Made by a program: the position numbers and the translations under genes
The notes under the pieces: generated by a model
Database searches by the model: none
Seen by the model: the letters and a program-made list of their open reading frames with translations, nothing else
Told to the model about the DNA's origin: nothing
In this document: positions 48,281 through 57,515 of the stretch, piece after piece
Layout: each line of letters starts with the position of its first letter
Numbering within the stretch: position 1 is the first letter of the stretch
Source: Pontibacillus marinus BH030004 = DSM 16465
GTDB lineage: Bacteria > Bacillota > Bacilli > Bacillales > BH030062
DNA length: 64,000 nt
Assembly (NCBI RefSeq): GCF_000425225.1
Contig: NZ_AULJ01000019.1
Coordinates: forward strand, 6,894-70,893
Direction: 5' to 3'

Positions 48281-48310
48281 ATGTTAGCATGTTGTATAGA
48301 TAAACGTCAA
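48281..48310 (-). promoter_or_regulatory. sigma-A-like promoter of the distal SAM unit
   Basis: TTGACG (48305-48310) and TAACAT (48281-48286), 18-bp spacing. Confidence 0.65.
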
Positions 48311-48335
48311 TTATTTTTTTACAGGAGGATCATAA

Positions 48336-48746
48336 ATGAAAGCTCCTTTATTTGAGTTACAGACAATAGATGGAGAAACCTATCAACTTGAACAAGACTT
48401 AGGGAACGTGATCATGCTCACGTTTTGGGCATCCTGGTGTCCAGATTGCGGAAGAGACTTACCCAAAAAAGAACAGTTTTATCAATCAGTACCTAAGGAC
48501 CAAGTTAAAATGGTAACCATAGATGTCGTAGGCAGAGAGCGAAATGTACAAGAAGGGATAAATTACGCTGAGAAGTTTTTGACTCAGCCTACGCTATTAG
48601 ATAATGGTCGAAAAACTTATGATCTTTATGAATGCGATGGTGTGCCTACAACCATCCTTATAGACCAAAGTGGAGAAATTGCTCACCATTTCGGAGATAA
48701 AGCAGAAATGATGGATATTATTAAGGCTGTAGGAGAATTAATCTAA
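48336..48746 (+). CDS. Cytoplasmic TlpA/ResA-like redoxin
   Basis: A 136-residue thioredoxin-fold protein with CPDC in FWASWCPDCGRDLP (about 30-43) and cis-Pro motif GVPTTILID (about 106-114). Unlike ResA it has no signal anchor, so it acts in the cytoplasm as a thiol-disulfide oxidoreductase. CAGGAGGATC precedes the ATG. Its stop overlaps that of the convergent downstream gene. Partner proteins are not indicated. Confidence 0.85.
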   Translation: MKAPLFELQTIDGETYQLEQDLGNVIMLTFWASWCPDCGRDLPKKEQFYQSVPKDQVKMVTIDVVGRERNVQEGINYAEKFLTQPTLLDNGRKTYDLYECDGVPTTILIDQSGEIAHHFGDKAEMMDIIKAVGELI

Positions 48747-49066
48747 GAAGCTAGATGAAACAAAGCTTCTACAAATAATAATTCTCGAAACGGTCCCTTT
48801 GCTTGAAGCGTTTGCTCAGGTAGGGCTAGTAAACGCTTTTTTCCATTCCATATATTTTGTAGCACCGGAAACTGAGCATGGATCGTAACATTAGGTTGTT
48901 GCTGTTCATGCTCTAATATTTTAATTACTTCCCCATCCACAATCACTCCAACACGATCCTGCTCATCGTGAAAATAGATGACAATATGTTTTTCAGCTAA
49001 CATGTGCTCAAGGTCTTTTCGCTTTTCAATTCGATCTTTCCATTGGTAAAGTTCATTCACATCCAT
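48743..49066 (-). CDS. SCP2-like small protein (yusD position)
   Basis: A 107-residue soluble protein. The pattern DEQDRVGVIVDGEVIKIL, then VTIHAQFPVLQNIWNGKKRL in pieces, and QAKGPFRELLFVEALF fits a sterol-carrier/lipid-binding-like fold; this is judged from pattern and is uncertain. It occupies the place of yusD between met and yusE. CAAAAGGAGC precedes the ATG. It overlaps the convergent redoxin gene by 4 nt. Confidence 0.6.
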   Translation of the reverse strand: MDVNELYQWKDRIEKRKDLEHMLAEKHIVIYFHDEQDRVGVIVDGEVIKILEHEQQQPNVTIHAQFPVLQNIWNGKKRLLALPEQTLQAKGPFRELLFVEALFHLAS

Positions 49067-49197
49067 ATGTCTGCTCCTTTTGTCTCACATCTCTCCTTGT
49101 TACTTTCGCTATGTAGATTGGAATTCCTTTAGTTTCTTTTCGACAAATTGTTTAGATCTATGTACTGAATGGATGTTTCAACACTTTTATGCTAAGC

Positions 49198-49529
49198 TTC
49201 TTCACTTATTTGTTTTTTTCAACACTTATTAGCTTCTCTTCCTCACTTATTGGGTTTTCTTCCTCACTTATCAGCTCCTCTTCCTCACTTTTTGGACTTG
49301 CTTCCTCACTTATCAGCTTCAGTCCCTCACTTTTTGGACTTGCTTCCTCACTTATCAGCTTCAGTCCCTCACTTTTTGGACTTGCTTCCTCACTTATTAG
49401 CTTCTCTTCCTCACTTATTGGACTTGCTTCCTCACTTATCAGCTCCTCTTCCTCATTTTTTGGACTTGCTTCCTCACTTATCAGCACAGTCCCTCACTTT
49501 TTCAGTTTCCTTCCACACTTATAAATTCG
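49198..49529. repeat. 21-bp tandem array B (about 16 units)
   Basis: About 16 units of 21 bp (two of 20). Core TTCCTCACTTATCAGCTTC alternates in part with TTCCTCACTTTTTGGACTTGC-type units. Because 21 is a multiple of three the array stays open on both strands and yields false repetitive frames. It fills the gene-free stretch 49067-49581. Confidence 0.92.
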
Positions 49530-49545
49530 TGCCATTCCAATACAT

Positions 49546-49579
49546 AAAAAAAGCCTCAGGACTTATTATCCCAAGGCTT
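49546..49579 (-). terminator. yusE terminator
   Basis: AAGCCT-GGA / TCC-AGGCTT with T7 on the minus strand; the stem has internal mismatches. Confidence 0.7.
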
Positions 49580-49581
49580 AC

Positions 49582-49881
49582 TCAAGTATATTTTTTCACA
49601 ACCTCAAGCATATTAGGCACTGAATGAAAGGCGTAAATTTTCTCACATACCTCGTTTTCCTTCAATACTAATAAACAGGGTACACTTTCTACTTTATAGG
49701 TTTGCATCATATCAGGGAACAATGGTGCGTTTATGTCATAAAAAACCTCTTTGCCCCATAGTTCCTCAATCGTATCCAACATTTTTCTGGCTACGTGACA
49801 CGTTCCGCAGAAAGGGCTGTGGATAAAAAATAATGTGTACGTACCTTTATGGATATCAAGTTCTTCCTTGACCTGAATCAT
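49582..49881 (-). CDS. yusE: YusE, thioredoxin-like protein
   Basis: A 99-residue thioredoxin-fold protein with CGTC in HSPFCGTCHVAR (about 20-31) and cis-Pro in VESVPCLLVL (about 62-71). Likely a cytoplasmic thiol reductase or oxidase; substrate unknown. AAAGGTGG precedes the ATG. It is 12 nt after yusF, in the same operon. Confidence 0.87.
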   Translation of the reverse strand: MIQVKEELDIHKGTYTLFFIHSPFCGTCHVARKMLDTIEELWGKEVFYDINAPLFPDMMQTYKVESVPCLLVLKENEVCEKIYAFHSVPNMLEVVKKYT

Positions 49882-49893
49882 TCTTTACCACCT

Positions 49894-50244
49894 TTAGGCT
49901 AGAAATAACGGGTCGACGGATATGCTTCTACTGACAAGGGCAGATGCCAGTTCCAGCTCAGGAGTCGCAGCAACTTCTCGAAAGGACTTATCAATATAAA
50001 TGTGCTCTGCATGAGGTAATTCTTCTGATAACTGCTTTCGAAGCTTATGCCCTGAATCATCCTCATCAACCAAAATAAATACATCTTTATGATCTAAATC
50101 ATATTCAAAAATTAGTTCTTCAAGACGTTCAACACCCAGTGTACCATTCGTGCAGATGATTTCGACATTTTCATTTATAATTTTTTTGATCTGTTGTTTA
50201 TCAGTTTTCCCTTCAACAATGATCACTTTTTCTAATTCATCCAT
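49894..50244 (-). CDS. yusF: YusF, Toprim-domain protein
   Basis: A 116-residue stand-alone Toprim domain: the catalytic Glu in VIIVEGKTD (about 7-15) and the acidic cluster ILVDEDDSG (about 57-65). It belongs to the small-primase/ribonuclease M5-like group; nuclease activity is inferred only. ATG 50244 follows CAGGTGA; a longer reading starts at 50268 without a better site. Confidence 0.85.
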   Translation of the reverse strand: MDELEKVIIVEGKTDKQQIKKIINENVEIICTNGTLGVERLEELIFEYDLDHKDVFILVDEDDSGHKLRKQLSEELPHAEHIYIDKSFREVAATPELELASALVSRSISVDPLFLA

Positions 50245-50357
50245 CCATATCACCTGTTTTCTCAACATTCTTTTCTTTATTTTATGTTATGAGGTGTGAT
50301 AAATGCTACTGCTATGTCCTAAATGAAATTAAAAAGGGCTTACTTAAGATAAGGTGT

Positions 50358-50392
50358 AAAAAATGGCAGTGGGAGGTTGTCCACTGCCATTA
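50358..50392 (-). terminator. Terminator of the 52-residue gene
   Basis: AATGGCAGTGG / CCACTGCCATT with T6 on the minus strand, 10 nt after its stop. Confidence 0.9.
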
Positions 50393-50401
50393 CCATTCTA
50401 T

Positions 50402-50560
50402 TTAGCACCAGCCTTTTGTTTCATCACAATCCACATACTTATCCACTTGTGATGGAATCGCTGTTCCTCGCCAAGATTCTTTTTTGTGATTTTGTGCGGA
50501 AGGCTTGCCTTTGGTATTTTTAGTTCGTTGAGTTTGTTGCTTATGGTTTTGTTTAGACAT
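50402..50560 (-). CDS. Small basic hypothetical protein (52 residues)
   Basis: A 52-residue protein starting MSKQNHKQQTQRTKN and ending YVDCDETKGWC. The first half is basic and Gln/Lys-rich, the second has two Cys spaced CDETKGWC. AGAGGTGATC precedes the ATG, and a strong terminator follows, so it is a credible small gene between yusF and gcvH (position of yusG in B. subtilis, but not clearly similar). Function unknown. Confidence 0.7.
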   Translation of the reverse strand: MSKQNHKQQTQRTKNTKGKPSAQNHKKESWRGTAIPSQVDKYVDCDETKGWC

Positions 50561-50618
50561 TAAAGGATCACCTCTTACACTTAGAATGCCCTTTGTTGTC
50601 TATACTATTTAACCAATA

Positions 50619-51002
50619 TTATTCTTCTTCAATCATTTCTTGGTATTGATCAGCTGACATTAGTTCGTCAATCTCACTATTGTTAGATGGTTCTACAATG
50701 ATCATCCACGCTTTATCATAAGGAGATTCGTTAACAAACTCAGGGCTATCCTCTAGCTCTTCATTGATGCCAACAACTTTACCAGTTAGCGGGGCATAAA
50801 GTTCAGATACTGTTTTAACAGATTCTACACTACCAAAAGGCTCGTCTGCTTCAATTTCATCGCCTACTTCTGGAAGCTCAACGAATACAATGTCGCCTAG
50901 CTCAGACTGTGCGTGATCTGTAATTCCGATACGAACTTTGTCGCCTTCTACTTTCACCCATTCGTGCTCTTCTGAATAATATAACTCTTTTGGTAAACTC
51001 AT
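50619..51002 (-). CDS. gcvH: Glycine cleavage system H protein
   Basis: A 127-residue GcvH with the lipoylated lysine K63 in [18 protein letters not shown]. It carries the aminomethyl intermediate in glycine cleavage and, in Bacillus, is the entry point for lipoate attachment: LipM loads octanoate on it before transfer to the E2 subunits. Other gcv genes are not in the window. GGAGGGGT precedes the ATG. Confidence 0.97.
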   Translation of the reverse strand: MSLPKELYYSEEHEWVKVEGDKVRIGITDHAQSELGDIVFVELPEVGDEIEADEPFGSVESVKTVSELYAPLTGKVVGINEELEDSPEFVNESPYDKAWMIIVEPSNNSEIDELMSADQYQEMIEEE

Positions 51003-51076
51003 GTGTACCCCTCCATTTTCTACTACTTCATAGTAAATGTATTAAATTTGGCCAAGTTAGCCAAATGTTTTGCTCA

Positions 51077-51433
51077 CTATTTCCAAGTATCCTCAAATGT
51101 TTCTTCTTTAAACCCTACAGTCACCTTATTTCCATCAGTTACAATCGGCCTCTTAATTAGCATGCCATCTGATGCTAGCCATTCAGCCATTTGATCTTCA
51201 CTAGCATCCTGAAGCTTGTCCTTCATACCAAGTTCACGATATTTTTTACCACTTGTGTTGAAAAACTTTTTAGCAGGAAGATCACTTTGTTCAATAAAGG
51301 TTTTGAGTTGTTCTTTCGTTGGTGGGTTCTCTACAATATGTACAGTCTCATATGACTTCTCATTTTCATCCAGCCATTTTTTTGCTTTTTTACAAGTACC
51401 ACACTGTGGGTACCAATAAAACGTTAGTGCCAC
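51077..51433 (-). CDS. yusI: YusI, ArsC/Spx-family protein
   Basis: A 118-residue ArsC/Spx-fold protein with the N-terminal CGTC in YPQCGTCKKAKKWL (about 8-21) and the conserved KRPIVTDGNKVTVGF (about 94-108). The RPI motif matches Spx-type or arsenate-reductase-like proteins. It is probably not Spx itself, which binds RNA polymerase. The start is GTG with GGAGG 8 nt upstream. Confidence 0.87.
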   Translation of the reverse strand: MALTFYWYPQCGTCKKAKKWLDENEKSYETVHIVENPPTKEQLKTFIEQSDLPAKKFFNTSGKKYRELGMKDKLQDASEDQMAEWLASDGMLIKRPIVTDGNKVTVGFKEETFEDTWK

Positions 51434-51514
51434 TTCAAGAACCTCCTTCTATTTATCATTTTTATTTTATCATTATTGTAATCATCTGACTATCTTGGCA
51501 ACATCGATATGTAC

Positions 51515-51547
51515 AAAACAATCCTACCAAAATGATAGGATTGTTTA
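51515..51547. terminator. Terminator downstream of fadE
   Basis: AAACAATCCTA / TAGGATTGTTT hairpin. The fad transcript would pass through the repeat at 51580-51791 before reaching it. Confidence 0.75.
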
Positions 51548-51579
51548 TCTTCAGTAAAAAATATAATATTTTGTCTCAT

Positions 51580-51791
51580 AGATGTCTAGCTCCAGCGCCC
51601 AGCAACGAATGGACTTGGGCCCACACGACGTGGGTCAGATCGACGTTGTCACAGGACGTGACGAGCTTAGTCGATCATACTTTCTCCGTACGATAAGTCA
51701 ACATCGATTCACCAAGGTTCATCGTGTTTCCTTTATCGTACTACGGGCTCAGTCCAGTCCCTTCGTTGCTAAACGGGCGCTTGCGCTTTTC
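51580..51791 (+). repeat. Structured repeat element R1, copy flanking fadE
   Basis: About 200 bp bounded by inverted ends (AGCGCCCAGCAACGAATGGAC left; TTCGTTGCTAAACGGGCGCT right). Inside are CCCAC/GTGGG and GTCAC/GTGAC hairpins and a longer stem GTACGATAA / TTATCGTAC. A copy in the opposite orientation lies at 57320-57471, so the two bracket fadNAE. It fills most of 51434-51794. Confidence 0.88.
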
Positions 51792-51794
51792 TTA

Positions 51795-53579
51795 TTAAAC
51801 AACATATTTCTCTTCTTTAATAATTGTTGCAGCAATTTCACGTTTCTTCGTAATTACATTAATTGGTGTATGACGAGTTAACTTACGTAGTGCTGATAGC
51901 ATCATGCGAAGTGTATCGCCTTCTTCACTAGCAATAAGCGTTTCCTTAGCATGAGCTTCAATACGGTTGAATGCTTCCTGAACGAAAACTTGAGTCATAA
52001 GAAGTTTGTGTTGGTTCTTCTCTTCGCCTGTTTTATTAATTGCTTTTTCAGTACGTAGGACAGCGGATTCCATATTGAAAATCTCTCCTACGATGTCTGC
52101 GATATTCACAAGCAATTCTTGTTCATTTTCAAGCTTTTCACCATATTTCTGTGCAGCTAGACCTGCAGCTAACAAGCCGATTTTCTTAGCATTTTTCAGT
52201 AGGTATTTTTCTTGCTCTAACGTCTCTTTTCCAGGCTCTTCCGGCATCATCATCATTAGTTCTTCTTGTAAACTTTGAGCTTTCTGAAGTAATGGTAATT
52301 CGCCTTTCATTGCTTTTTTCAACAATGTACCTGGTACGATCATACGGTTGATTTCATTTGTACCTTCAAAGATACGATTAATACGAGAATCACGGTAAAT
52401 GCGTTCTACTTCATATTCTTGCATGAAACCATAACCACCGTGAAGCTGTACCGCTTCGTCAGCAACATAGTCTAGAAGCTCTGTACCTAATACTTTTCCA
52501 ATTGAGCACTCAATGGCATATTCAGCAATCGCCTTCGCTACTTTAGAGCCGTCTTTAAGCTCCTCTTCACTCAACTTACTCATGCGTTGCTCGAACAATC
52601 CAACTGTGCGATAGACACCACTTTCATTCGCATACGTTTCAGCTGCCATCTTCCCTAGTTTTTCTTGTGTAAGCGGGAAGCTTGAGATCGCTGTATTGAA
52701 CTGTTTACGCTCATTTGTATATTTCACAGCTAATTCTAGAGCACGTTTCGATCCACCAACGCCTCCGATTGCAAGCTTGTAACGACCAACATTTAGAATG
52801 TTAAAGGCGATAACATGGCCACGGCCGATTTCACCAAGAACATTTTCAACTGGTACCTCAGCATCTTCAAGAATCAATGTACGCGTACTTGAGCTCTTAA
52901 TCCCCATTTTCTTTTCTTCAGGGCCTGTAGAAACTCCATTATAATCACGTTCTACAATGAAAGCTGTGAATTTATCTCCATCAACTTTTGCATAGACAAC
53001 GAACACATCAGCAAATGCAGAGTTTGTAATCCATTGTTTCTCACCATTTAAAATGTAGTGCGTTCCAGCTTCATTTAATTTCGCTGTTGTTTTAGCACCT
53101 AGAGCATCTGAACCTGAACCTGGCTCTGTTAACGCATAAGCAGCTAACTTTTCACCTGTAGCTAGTGCAGGTAAATACTTTTGCTTTTGATCTTCATTAC
53201 CGAAGAAAACAATTGGCAGGGATCCGATTCCTACGTGAGCACCATGCGTAACGGAGAATCCTCCAGCTAGAGAGAATTTTTCAGTGATTAAGGATGAACT
53301 GATTTTATCAAGGCCTAATCCACCATATTCTTCTGGCACATCAGCACCTAAAAGACCTAATTCTCCAGCTTGTTTTAGCAAGTTTACGGAATGCTCAAAT
53401 TCATGATTTTCAAGATTAGGGATTTTTGGTACAACTTCCCCCATTACAAAATCTTCCGTAGTTTTTGCAATCATTTTGTGTTCATCATTAAAATCTTCAG
53501 GGGTGATGATATCCTCTGCTTCTAGATCCTCAATGATAAACGCTCCGCCTTTAAACACTTGTTCTTTTGTTTCACTCAT
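51795..53579 (-). CDS. fadE: Acyl-CoA dehydrogenase FadE (YusJ)
   Basis: A 594-residue protein: acyl-CoA dehydrogenase domain (about 30-400) with YALTEPGSGSD (FAD and substrate contact), the catalytic Glu in YRDSRINRIFEGTNEINR and an extra C-terminal helical domain of about 190 residues, as in YusJ and very-long-chain types. It performs the first oxidation of beta-oxidation. GGAGGAAACC precedes the ATG. Last gene of fadN-fadA-fadE. Confidence 0.95.
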   Translation of the reverse strand: MSETKEQVFKGGAFIIEDLEAEDIITPEDFNDEHKMIAKTTEDFVMGEVVPKIPNLENHEFEHSVNLLKQAGELGLLGADVPEEYGGLGLDKISSSLITEKFSLAGGFSVTHGAHVGIGSLPIVFFGNEDQKQKYLPALATGEKLAAYALTEPGSGSDALGAKTTAKLNEAGTHYILNGEKQWITNSAFADVFVVYAKVDGDKFTAFIVERDYNGVSTGPEEKKMGIKSSSTRTLILEDAEVPVENVLGEIGRGHVIAFNILNVGRYKLAIGGVGGSKRALELAVKYTNERKQFNTAISSFPLTQEKLGKMAAETYANESGVYRTVGLFEQRMSKLSEEELKDGSKVAKAIAEYAIECSIGKVLGTELLDYVADEAVQLHGGYGFMQEYEVERIYRDSRINRIFEGTNEINRMIVPGTLLKKAMKGELPLLQKAQSLQEELMMMMPEEPGKETLEQEKYLLKNAKKIGLLAAGLAAQKYGEKLENEQELLVNIADIVGEIFNMESAVLRTEKAINKTGEEKNQHKLLMTQVFVQEAFNRIEAHAKETLIASEEGDTLRMMLSALRKLTRHTPINVITKKREIAATIIKEEKYVV

Positions 53580-53593
53580 AAGGGTTTCCTCCT

Positions 53594-54769
53594 TTAGATA
53601 AGTTCAAATACTCCAGCAGCGCCCATTCCGCCACCAATACACATGGTTACAACACCATATTTCTCATTACGACGCTTCATTTCGTGCATTAAACTTAAGG
53701 TTAGCTTTGTACCTGTACAGCCTAGTGGGTGACCAAGTGCAATAGCTCCTCCGTTTACATTCACTTTATTTTCATCAAGTCCCAATTCACGGATGACTTG
53801 AACGGATTGAGAAGCGAATGCTTCATTTAATTCAAACAATCCGATATCTTCCTGACTTAAACCAGCAAGCTTTAATGCCTTCGGAATCGCCTTAACAGGT
53901 CCAACACCCATAATTTCAGGTTCAACTCCTGCTACAGCAAAAGAATGAAACTTCACAAGAGGCGTTAAACCTTCAGCTTCTGCCTTTTCACGTTCCATAA
54001 TAAGTACGGATGCAGCACCATCACTCATTTGAGAGGAGTTCCCCGCTGTTACTGTACCTCCTACTGAGAAAGCAGGACGTAACTTCGCAAGTCCTTCCAT
54101 GTTTGTATCAGGTCGAACACCTTCATCCACGCTAAACTGAACTTCTTTTTCTTGAAGCTTGTTGTCGCCTCCAAGCGTTCTGTGAATCACGTCGACTGGA
54201 ACGATCTCATCCTGAAACTTTCCTTCTTGTATCGCTTTAGCCGCTTTCTCGTGACTTTTTACTGCAAAAGCATCTTGCTCTTCTCTTGTGATGCCATACT
54301 TTTTCGCTACTTCTTCAGCTGTAAAGCCCATGCCCATGTAGTACTCTGGAGCATTTTCAACAAGCTTCACATTCGGCTTCACTACATGCCCTGGCACTGG
54401 TACTAGACTCATAGATTCAGCGCCACCCGCAATGATTGTGTCACTATATCCGAGCATGATGCGTTCTGCTGCATAAGCGATACTTTGAAGGCCACTAGAG
54501 CAGTAACGGTTTATTGTTATACCAGGAACTGTGTGAGGTAACCCAGCTAAAGCTGCAATGCTTCTAGCCATGTTCGTCCCTTGCTCAGCTTCTGGAATCG
54601 CACAACCGATAATGACATCATCTATGTTGCCATCGTAGTTTCCAGCTCGTTTTAATGTTTCTTTTATCGTTAATGCCGCTAAATCATCTGGTCTTGTATT
54701 CGCTAACGTTCCTTTACTTGCTTTCCCAACAGGTGTACGAGCACCTGCTACGATTACAGCTTCCTTCAC
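53594..54769 (-). CDS. fadA: Acetyl-CoA acyltransferase FadA (YusK)
   Basis: A 391-residue thiolase. Active-site cysteine is near residue 90 in [12 protein letters not shown]; the His is in [14 protein letters not shown] (near 347) and the second Cys in [11 protein letters not shown] (near 377). It cleaves 3-ketoacyl-CoA to acetyl-CoA and a shortened acyl-CoA. The start is GTG with GGGGGAAGG upstream, 13 nt after fadN. Confidence 0.95.
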   Translation of the reverse strand: MKEAVIVAGARTPVGKASKGTLANTRPDDLAALTIKETLKRAGNYDGNIDDVIIGCAIPEAEQGTNMARSIAALAGLPHTVPGITINRYCSSGLQSIAYAAERIMLGYSDTIIAGGAESMSLVPVPGHVVKPNVKLVENAPEYYMGMGFTAEEVAKKYGITREEQDAFAVKSHEKAAKAIQEGKFQDEIVPVDVIHRTLGGDNKLQEKEVQFSVDEGVRPDTNMEGLAKLRPAFSVGGTVTAGNSSQMSDGAASVLIMEREKAEAEGLTPLVKFHSFAVAGVEPEIMGVGPVKAIPKALKLAGLSQEDIGLFELNEAFASQSVQVIRELGLDENKVNVNGGAIALGHPLGCTGTKLTLSLMHEMKRRNEKYGVVTMCIGGGMGAAGVFELI

Positions 54770-54782
54770 GATCCTTCCCCCT

Positions 54783-57182
54783 TTAGTTACGTAGTGGCTT
54801 ACCTTTCATTAACATGTGTTGCATACGTTGTTGTGTCTTAGGCTCACCTACGAGACTTAAGAATGCTTCACGCTCTAAGTCCAATAAATATTGTTCATCT
54901 ACTAACGTTCCAGCAGCTACTTTTCCTCCCGCTAAAACATTGGCAAGTTTTTGTGCAATCTTTATATCATGTTCTGATGCATATCCGCCGAATCCCATTG
55001 TTTTAGCACCAAGAAGCATGGTGGCATATCCTTGTTCACCAACAACCGGGATCTTCTTACGTTTTGGTGGTTGATAACCTGCTTTAGCAAGACCCAACAC
55101 TTTTTGTTTTGCATCATGTAAAAGATGATCACCATTTACGCTGATAGCATCCATCTGGTCTAGGTAACCAAGCTCACGTGCTTCCTCAGCTGATGTAGAG
55201 ACTTTGGCTGTTGCAATCTTTTCAAATACTTCATTTGCAACTTTTTGAAGGTCAAAATCAACGGAATCAGGAATACCACGCAGGTGTTTAATATAAAGCT
55301 CTTTGTTACCGCCTCCACCTGGGATTAAGCCAACTCCTGGTTCCACTAGCCCCATATACGTTTCTTGTGAAGCTTGAACCGCACTCGTTGGTAATGTAAT
55401 TTCTGTTCCTCCGCCAAGTGTCATGCCGAATGGTGCTGCCACAACAGGCTTTTCAGAATATTTGATATTCATCATGGCATTTTGGAATTGCTTCACGACC
55501 ATTTCAATTTCCATGAAGTTGAAGTCTTGAGCTTCCATCAGGATCATGCCAAGGTTAGCACCAACACAGAAGTTCTTCGCTTGGTTCCCAATGACCAATC
55601 CTTCATAATTTTGTTCGACTTCCTCAACTGCAAAATTGATCATCTGCATAATGTCTAACCCAATCGCATTGTTTTGCGAATGGAATTCAAGTAATGCAAC
55701 ACCATCACCGATATCAATTAGGCTTGCACCGCTATTTTTCTTAATAACGCCTTTTTTCTCTTTTGTGCTCTGGATATGAATCTCTTTTTCATTGAAGGAT
55801 TGAAGCTTATATTCGCCGTTATGGTAAAAGTAAACGCTACCATTTTCCTTCTTATAAAAAGATGTGTACCCTTTTGCCAGCATTTCTTCTACCCAAGCTG
55901 GAACGGTTTCTCCTTCTTCTTTCATACGAGCAACAGATTTCTCTACTCCGATTGCATCCCACATTTCAAAAGGACCTAGCTCCCAGCCAAAGCCCCATTT
56001 CATCGCATTATCGATAGATGGGATATCATCAGCAATTTCACCCGTTAGTTCAGCTGAATACGTTAATACTGGCTTCACAATGTTCCAAACAAAGTCTCCA
56101 GCACGATCGCCTTTAGACGTTACAAGAGCTTTAAGCTTACGTTTTGGACCTTTTTCTTGTTTAGCCATCTCTGTTGCGCTTGTTTTCAGCTTTTTACGAT
56201 CTTCATATTCTAAAGTCTCTGGATTTAATTCATAAATGGTGCTTCCGTCTTTTCCTTTTTTCTTCAAGAAGAAGCCCTGACCGCTTTTCGCACCGATCCA
56301 GCCTTTTTCAGCCATTGTTTTCATAAACTGAGGAGGATCGAAAACATCTTTTTCGTCCCCTTCTACTTTGTCGTAGACGTTTTTGGCCACGTGTAGGAAT
56401 GTATCAAGTCCTACAACATCAAGTGTACGGAAGGTTGCGCTTTTCGGACGGCCAATCATTGGGCCAGTTACTGAATCAACTTCCCCAACACTATAGCCAC
56501 CATTCACCATTTCACGTACCGTAACTAATAGACCGTACGTTCCGATTCGGTTTGCAATAAAGTTTGGCGTATCTTTTGCTTCAACTACGCCTTTCCCCAA
56601 GACATCTTCTCCAAAGCGTTTCATGAATTGAAGAACTTCGGGATCTGTGTTCTTAGTTGGAATAACTTCTAATAATTTTAAGTAACGAGGTGGGTTGAAA
56701 AAGTGTGTTCCTAGGAAATGTTTTTGAAAATCTTCAGAACATCCTTCCGCCATACTCTCAACGGAAATTCCTGATGTATTGGAAGTGACAATTGAACCTT
56801 CTTTACGATATTGATCAACAGATGAGAAAACCTTTTGTTTAATTTCTAGGTTTTCAACAACAACTTCAATAATCCAGTCCACTTCACTTAATCGATCCAT
56901 GTGATCTTCCATGTTACCGGTTTCAATCATGTCTAAATTTTTCTTACTAGTTAGTGGTGAAGGTTTTTGTTTGAGTAATCGTTGCTTACTTACTTCACTC
57001 ATTCGATTTCGTACTTGAGGATCTTCTAACGTTAACCCTTTTTTCTTTTCCTGGTCGTTTAGTTCACGAGGTACAATATCGAGCATTATAGATGGAATGC
57101 CCACATTCGCCAAGTGTGCAGCAATACCTGCTCCCATTACGCCTGAGCCTAAAACAGCTGCTCGCTTGATTGTTCGCTTCAT
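54783..57182 (-). CDS. fadN: 3-hydroxyacyl-CoA dehydrogenase/enoyl-CoA hydratase FadN (YusL)
   Basis: A 799-residue fusion. The N-terminal part is the 3-hydroxyacyl-CoA dehydrogenase ([17 protein letters not shown] near 12-28; HFFNP near 164), then the C-terminal dehydrogenase half, and a crotonase domain from about 500 with LGGGTEI and [13 protein letters not shown] 57182 has GGGGGATT upstream. First gene of the operon, behind a FadR-like operator. Confidence 0.95.
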   Translation of the reverse strand: MKRTIKRAAVLGSGVMGAGIAAHLANVGIPSIMLDIVPRELNDQEKKKGLTLEDPQVRNRMSEVSKQRLLKQKPSPLTSKKNLDMIETGNMEDHMDRLSEVDWIIEVVVENLEIKQKVFSSVDQYRKEGSIVTSNTSGISVESMAEGCSEDFQKHFLGTHFFNPPRYLKLLEVIPTKNTDPEVLQFMKRFGEDVLGKGVVEAKDTPNFIANRIGTYGLLVTVREMVNGGYSVGEVDSVTGPMIGRPKSATFRTLDVVGLDTFLHVAKNVYDKVEGDEKDVFDPPQFMKTMAEKGWIGAKSGQGFFLKKKGKDGSTIYELNPETLEYEDRKKLKTSATEMAKQEKGPKRKLKALVTSKGDRAGDFVWNIVKPVLTYSAELTGEIADDIPSIDNAMKWGFGWELGPFEMWDAIGVEKSVARMKEEGETVPAWVEEMLAKGYTSFYKKENGSVYFYHNGEYKLQSFNEKEIHIQSTKEKKGVIKKNSGASLIDIGDGVALLEFHSQNNAIGLDIMQMINFAVEEVEQNYEGLVIGNQAKNFCVGANLGMILMEAQDFNFMEIEMVVKQFQNAMMNIKYSEKPVVAAPFGMTLGGGTEITLPTSAVQASQETYMGLVEPGVGLIPGGGGNKELYIKHLRGIPDSVDFDLQKVANEVFEKIATAKVSTSAEEARELGYLDQMDAISVNGDHLLHDAKQKVLGLAKAGYQPPKRKKIPVVGEQGYATMLLGAKTMGFGGYASEHDIKIAQKLANVLAGGKVAAGTLVDEQYLLDLEREAFLSLVGEPKTQQRMQHMLMKGKPLRN

Positions 57183-57201
57183 TCTAAATCCCCCTAACAT
57201 T

Positions 57202-57219
57202 TGAATGAATACTCATTCA
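57202..57219. promoter_or_regulatory. FadR operator
   Basis: TGAATGAATACTCATTCA fits the B. subtilis FadR consensus TGAATGAMTANTCATTCA at every position, 20 nt upstream of the fadN start. FadR (TetR family) represses beta-oxidation genes and is released by long-chain acyl-CoA. Confidence 0.93.
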
Positions 57220-57269
57220 TTTTCAACGAAAAAAATATATAGATCGCTATCGACCTAAATCCTATCTTT

Positions 57270-57298
57270 ACTATAAAATATTTTCAGACATTTCGCAA
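57270..57298 (-). promoter_or_regulatory. Candidate promoter of the fad operon
   Basis: TTGCGA (57293-57298) and TATAGT (57270-57275) with 17-bp spacing. The operator would lie about 45 nt downstream of the start site, so it could act as a roadblock. Confidence 0.5.
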
Positions 57299-57319
57299 TC
57301 ATTTTATTTGGAAATATAA

Positions 57320-57471
57320 GAAAAGCGTAAGCGCCCGTTTAGCAACGAAGGGACTGGACTGAGCCCGTAGTTAGATAAAGGAAATACAAATTGTAATACA
57401 ATTTGATGTTGACTTATCTAACGGAGGCGAGGGAAGTCCATTCGTTGCTAGGCGCTGGAGCTAGACATCTA
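57320..57471 (-). repeat. Structured repeat element R1, copy upstream of fadN
   Basis: Inverted relative to 51580-51791, with the same ends. The long stem is GTTAGATAA / TTATCTAAC, with two base pairs changed on both arms, and the inner palindrome is AAATTGTATTACAATTT. The CCCAC and GTCAC hairpins are missing. Confidence 0.88.
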
Positions 57472-57477
57472 AGAGAA

Positions 57478-57512
57478 AGACGCTTCCAAATTAGTTTGAA
57501 AACGTCTTTGTA
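57478..57512 (-). terminator. Probable terminator of the MDR gene
   Basis: AAAGACG...CGTCTTT imperfect hairpin on the minus strand just after the stop at 57516; short T tract. Confidence 0.5.
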
Positions 57513-57515
57513 TCT

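Noticed and set aside
49206-49487. 93-residue Glu/Ser-rich repetitive protein on the minus strand
   Set aside because: It is a translation of the 21-bp array; the opposite strand and other frames are equally open, and no ribosome binding site precedes a start.
49198-49529. CRISPR array
   Set aside because: Units are contiguous 21-bp repeats without unique spacers; no cas genes in the window.
51580-57471. Composite transposon carrying fadNAE between inverted repeats
   Set aside because: No transposase or target duplication is seen, the same repeats occur singly elsewhere, and the fad genes are in their usual yus context.
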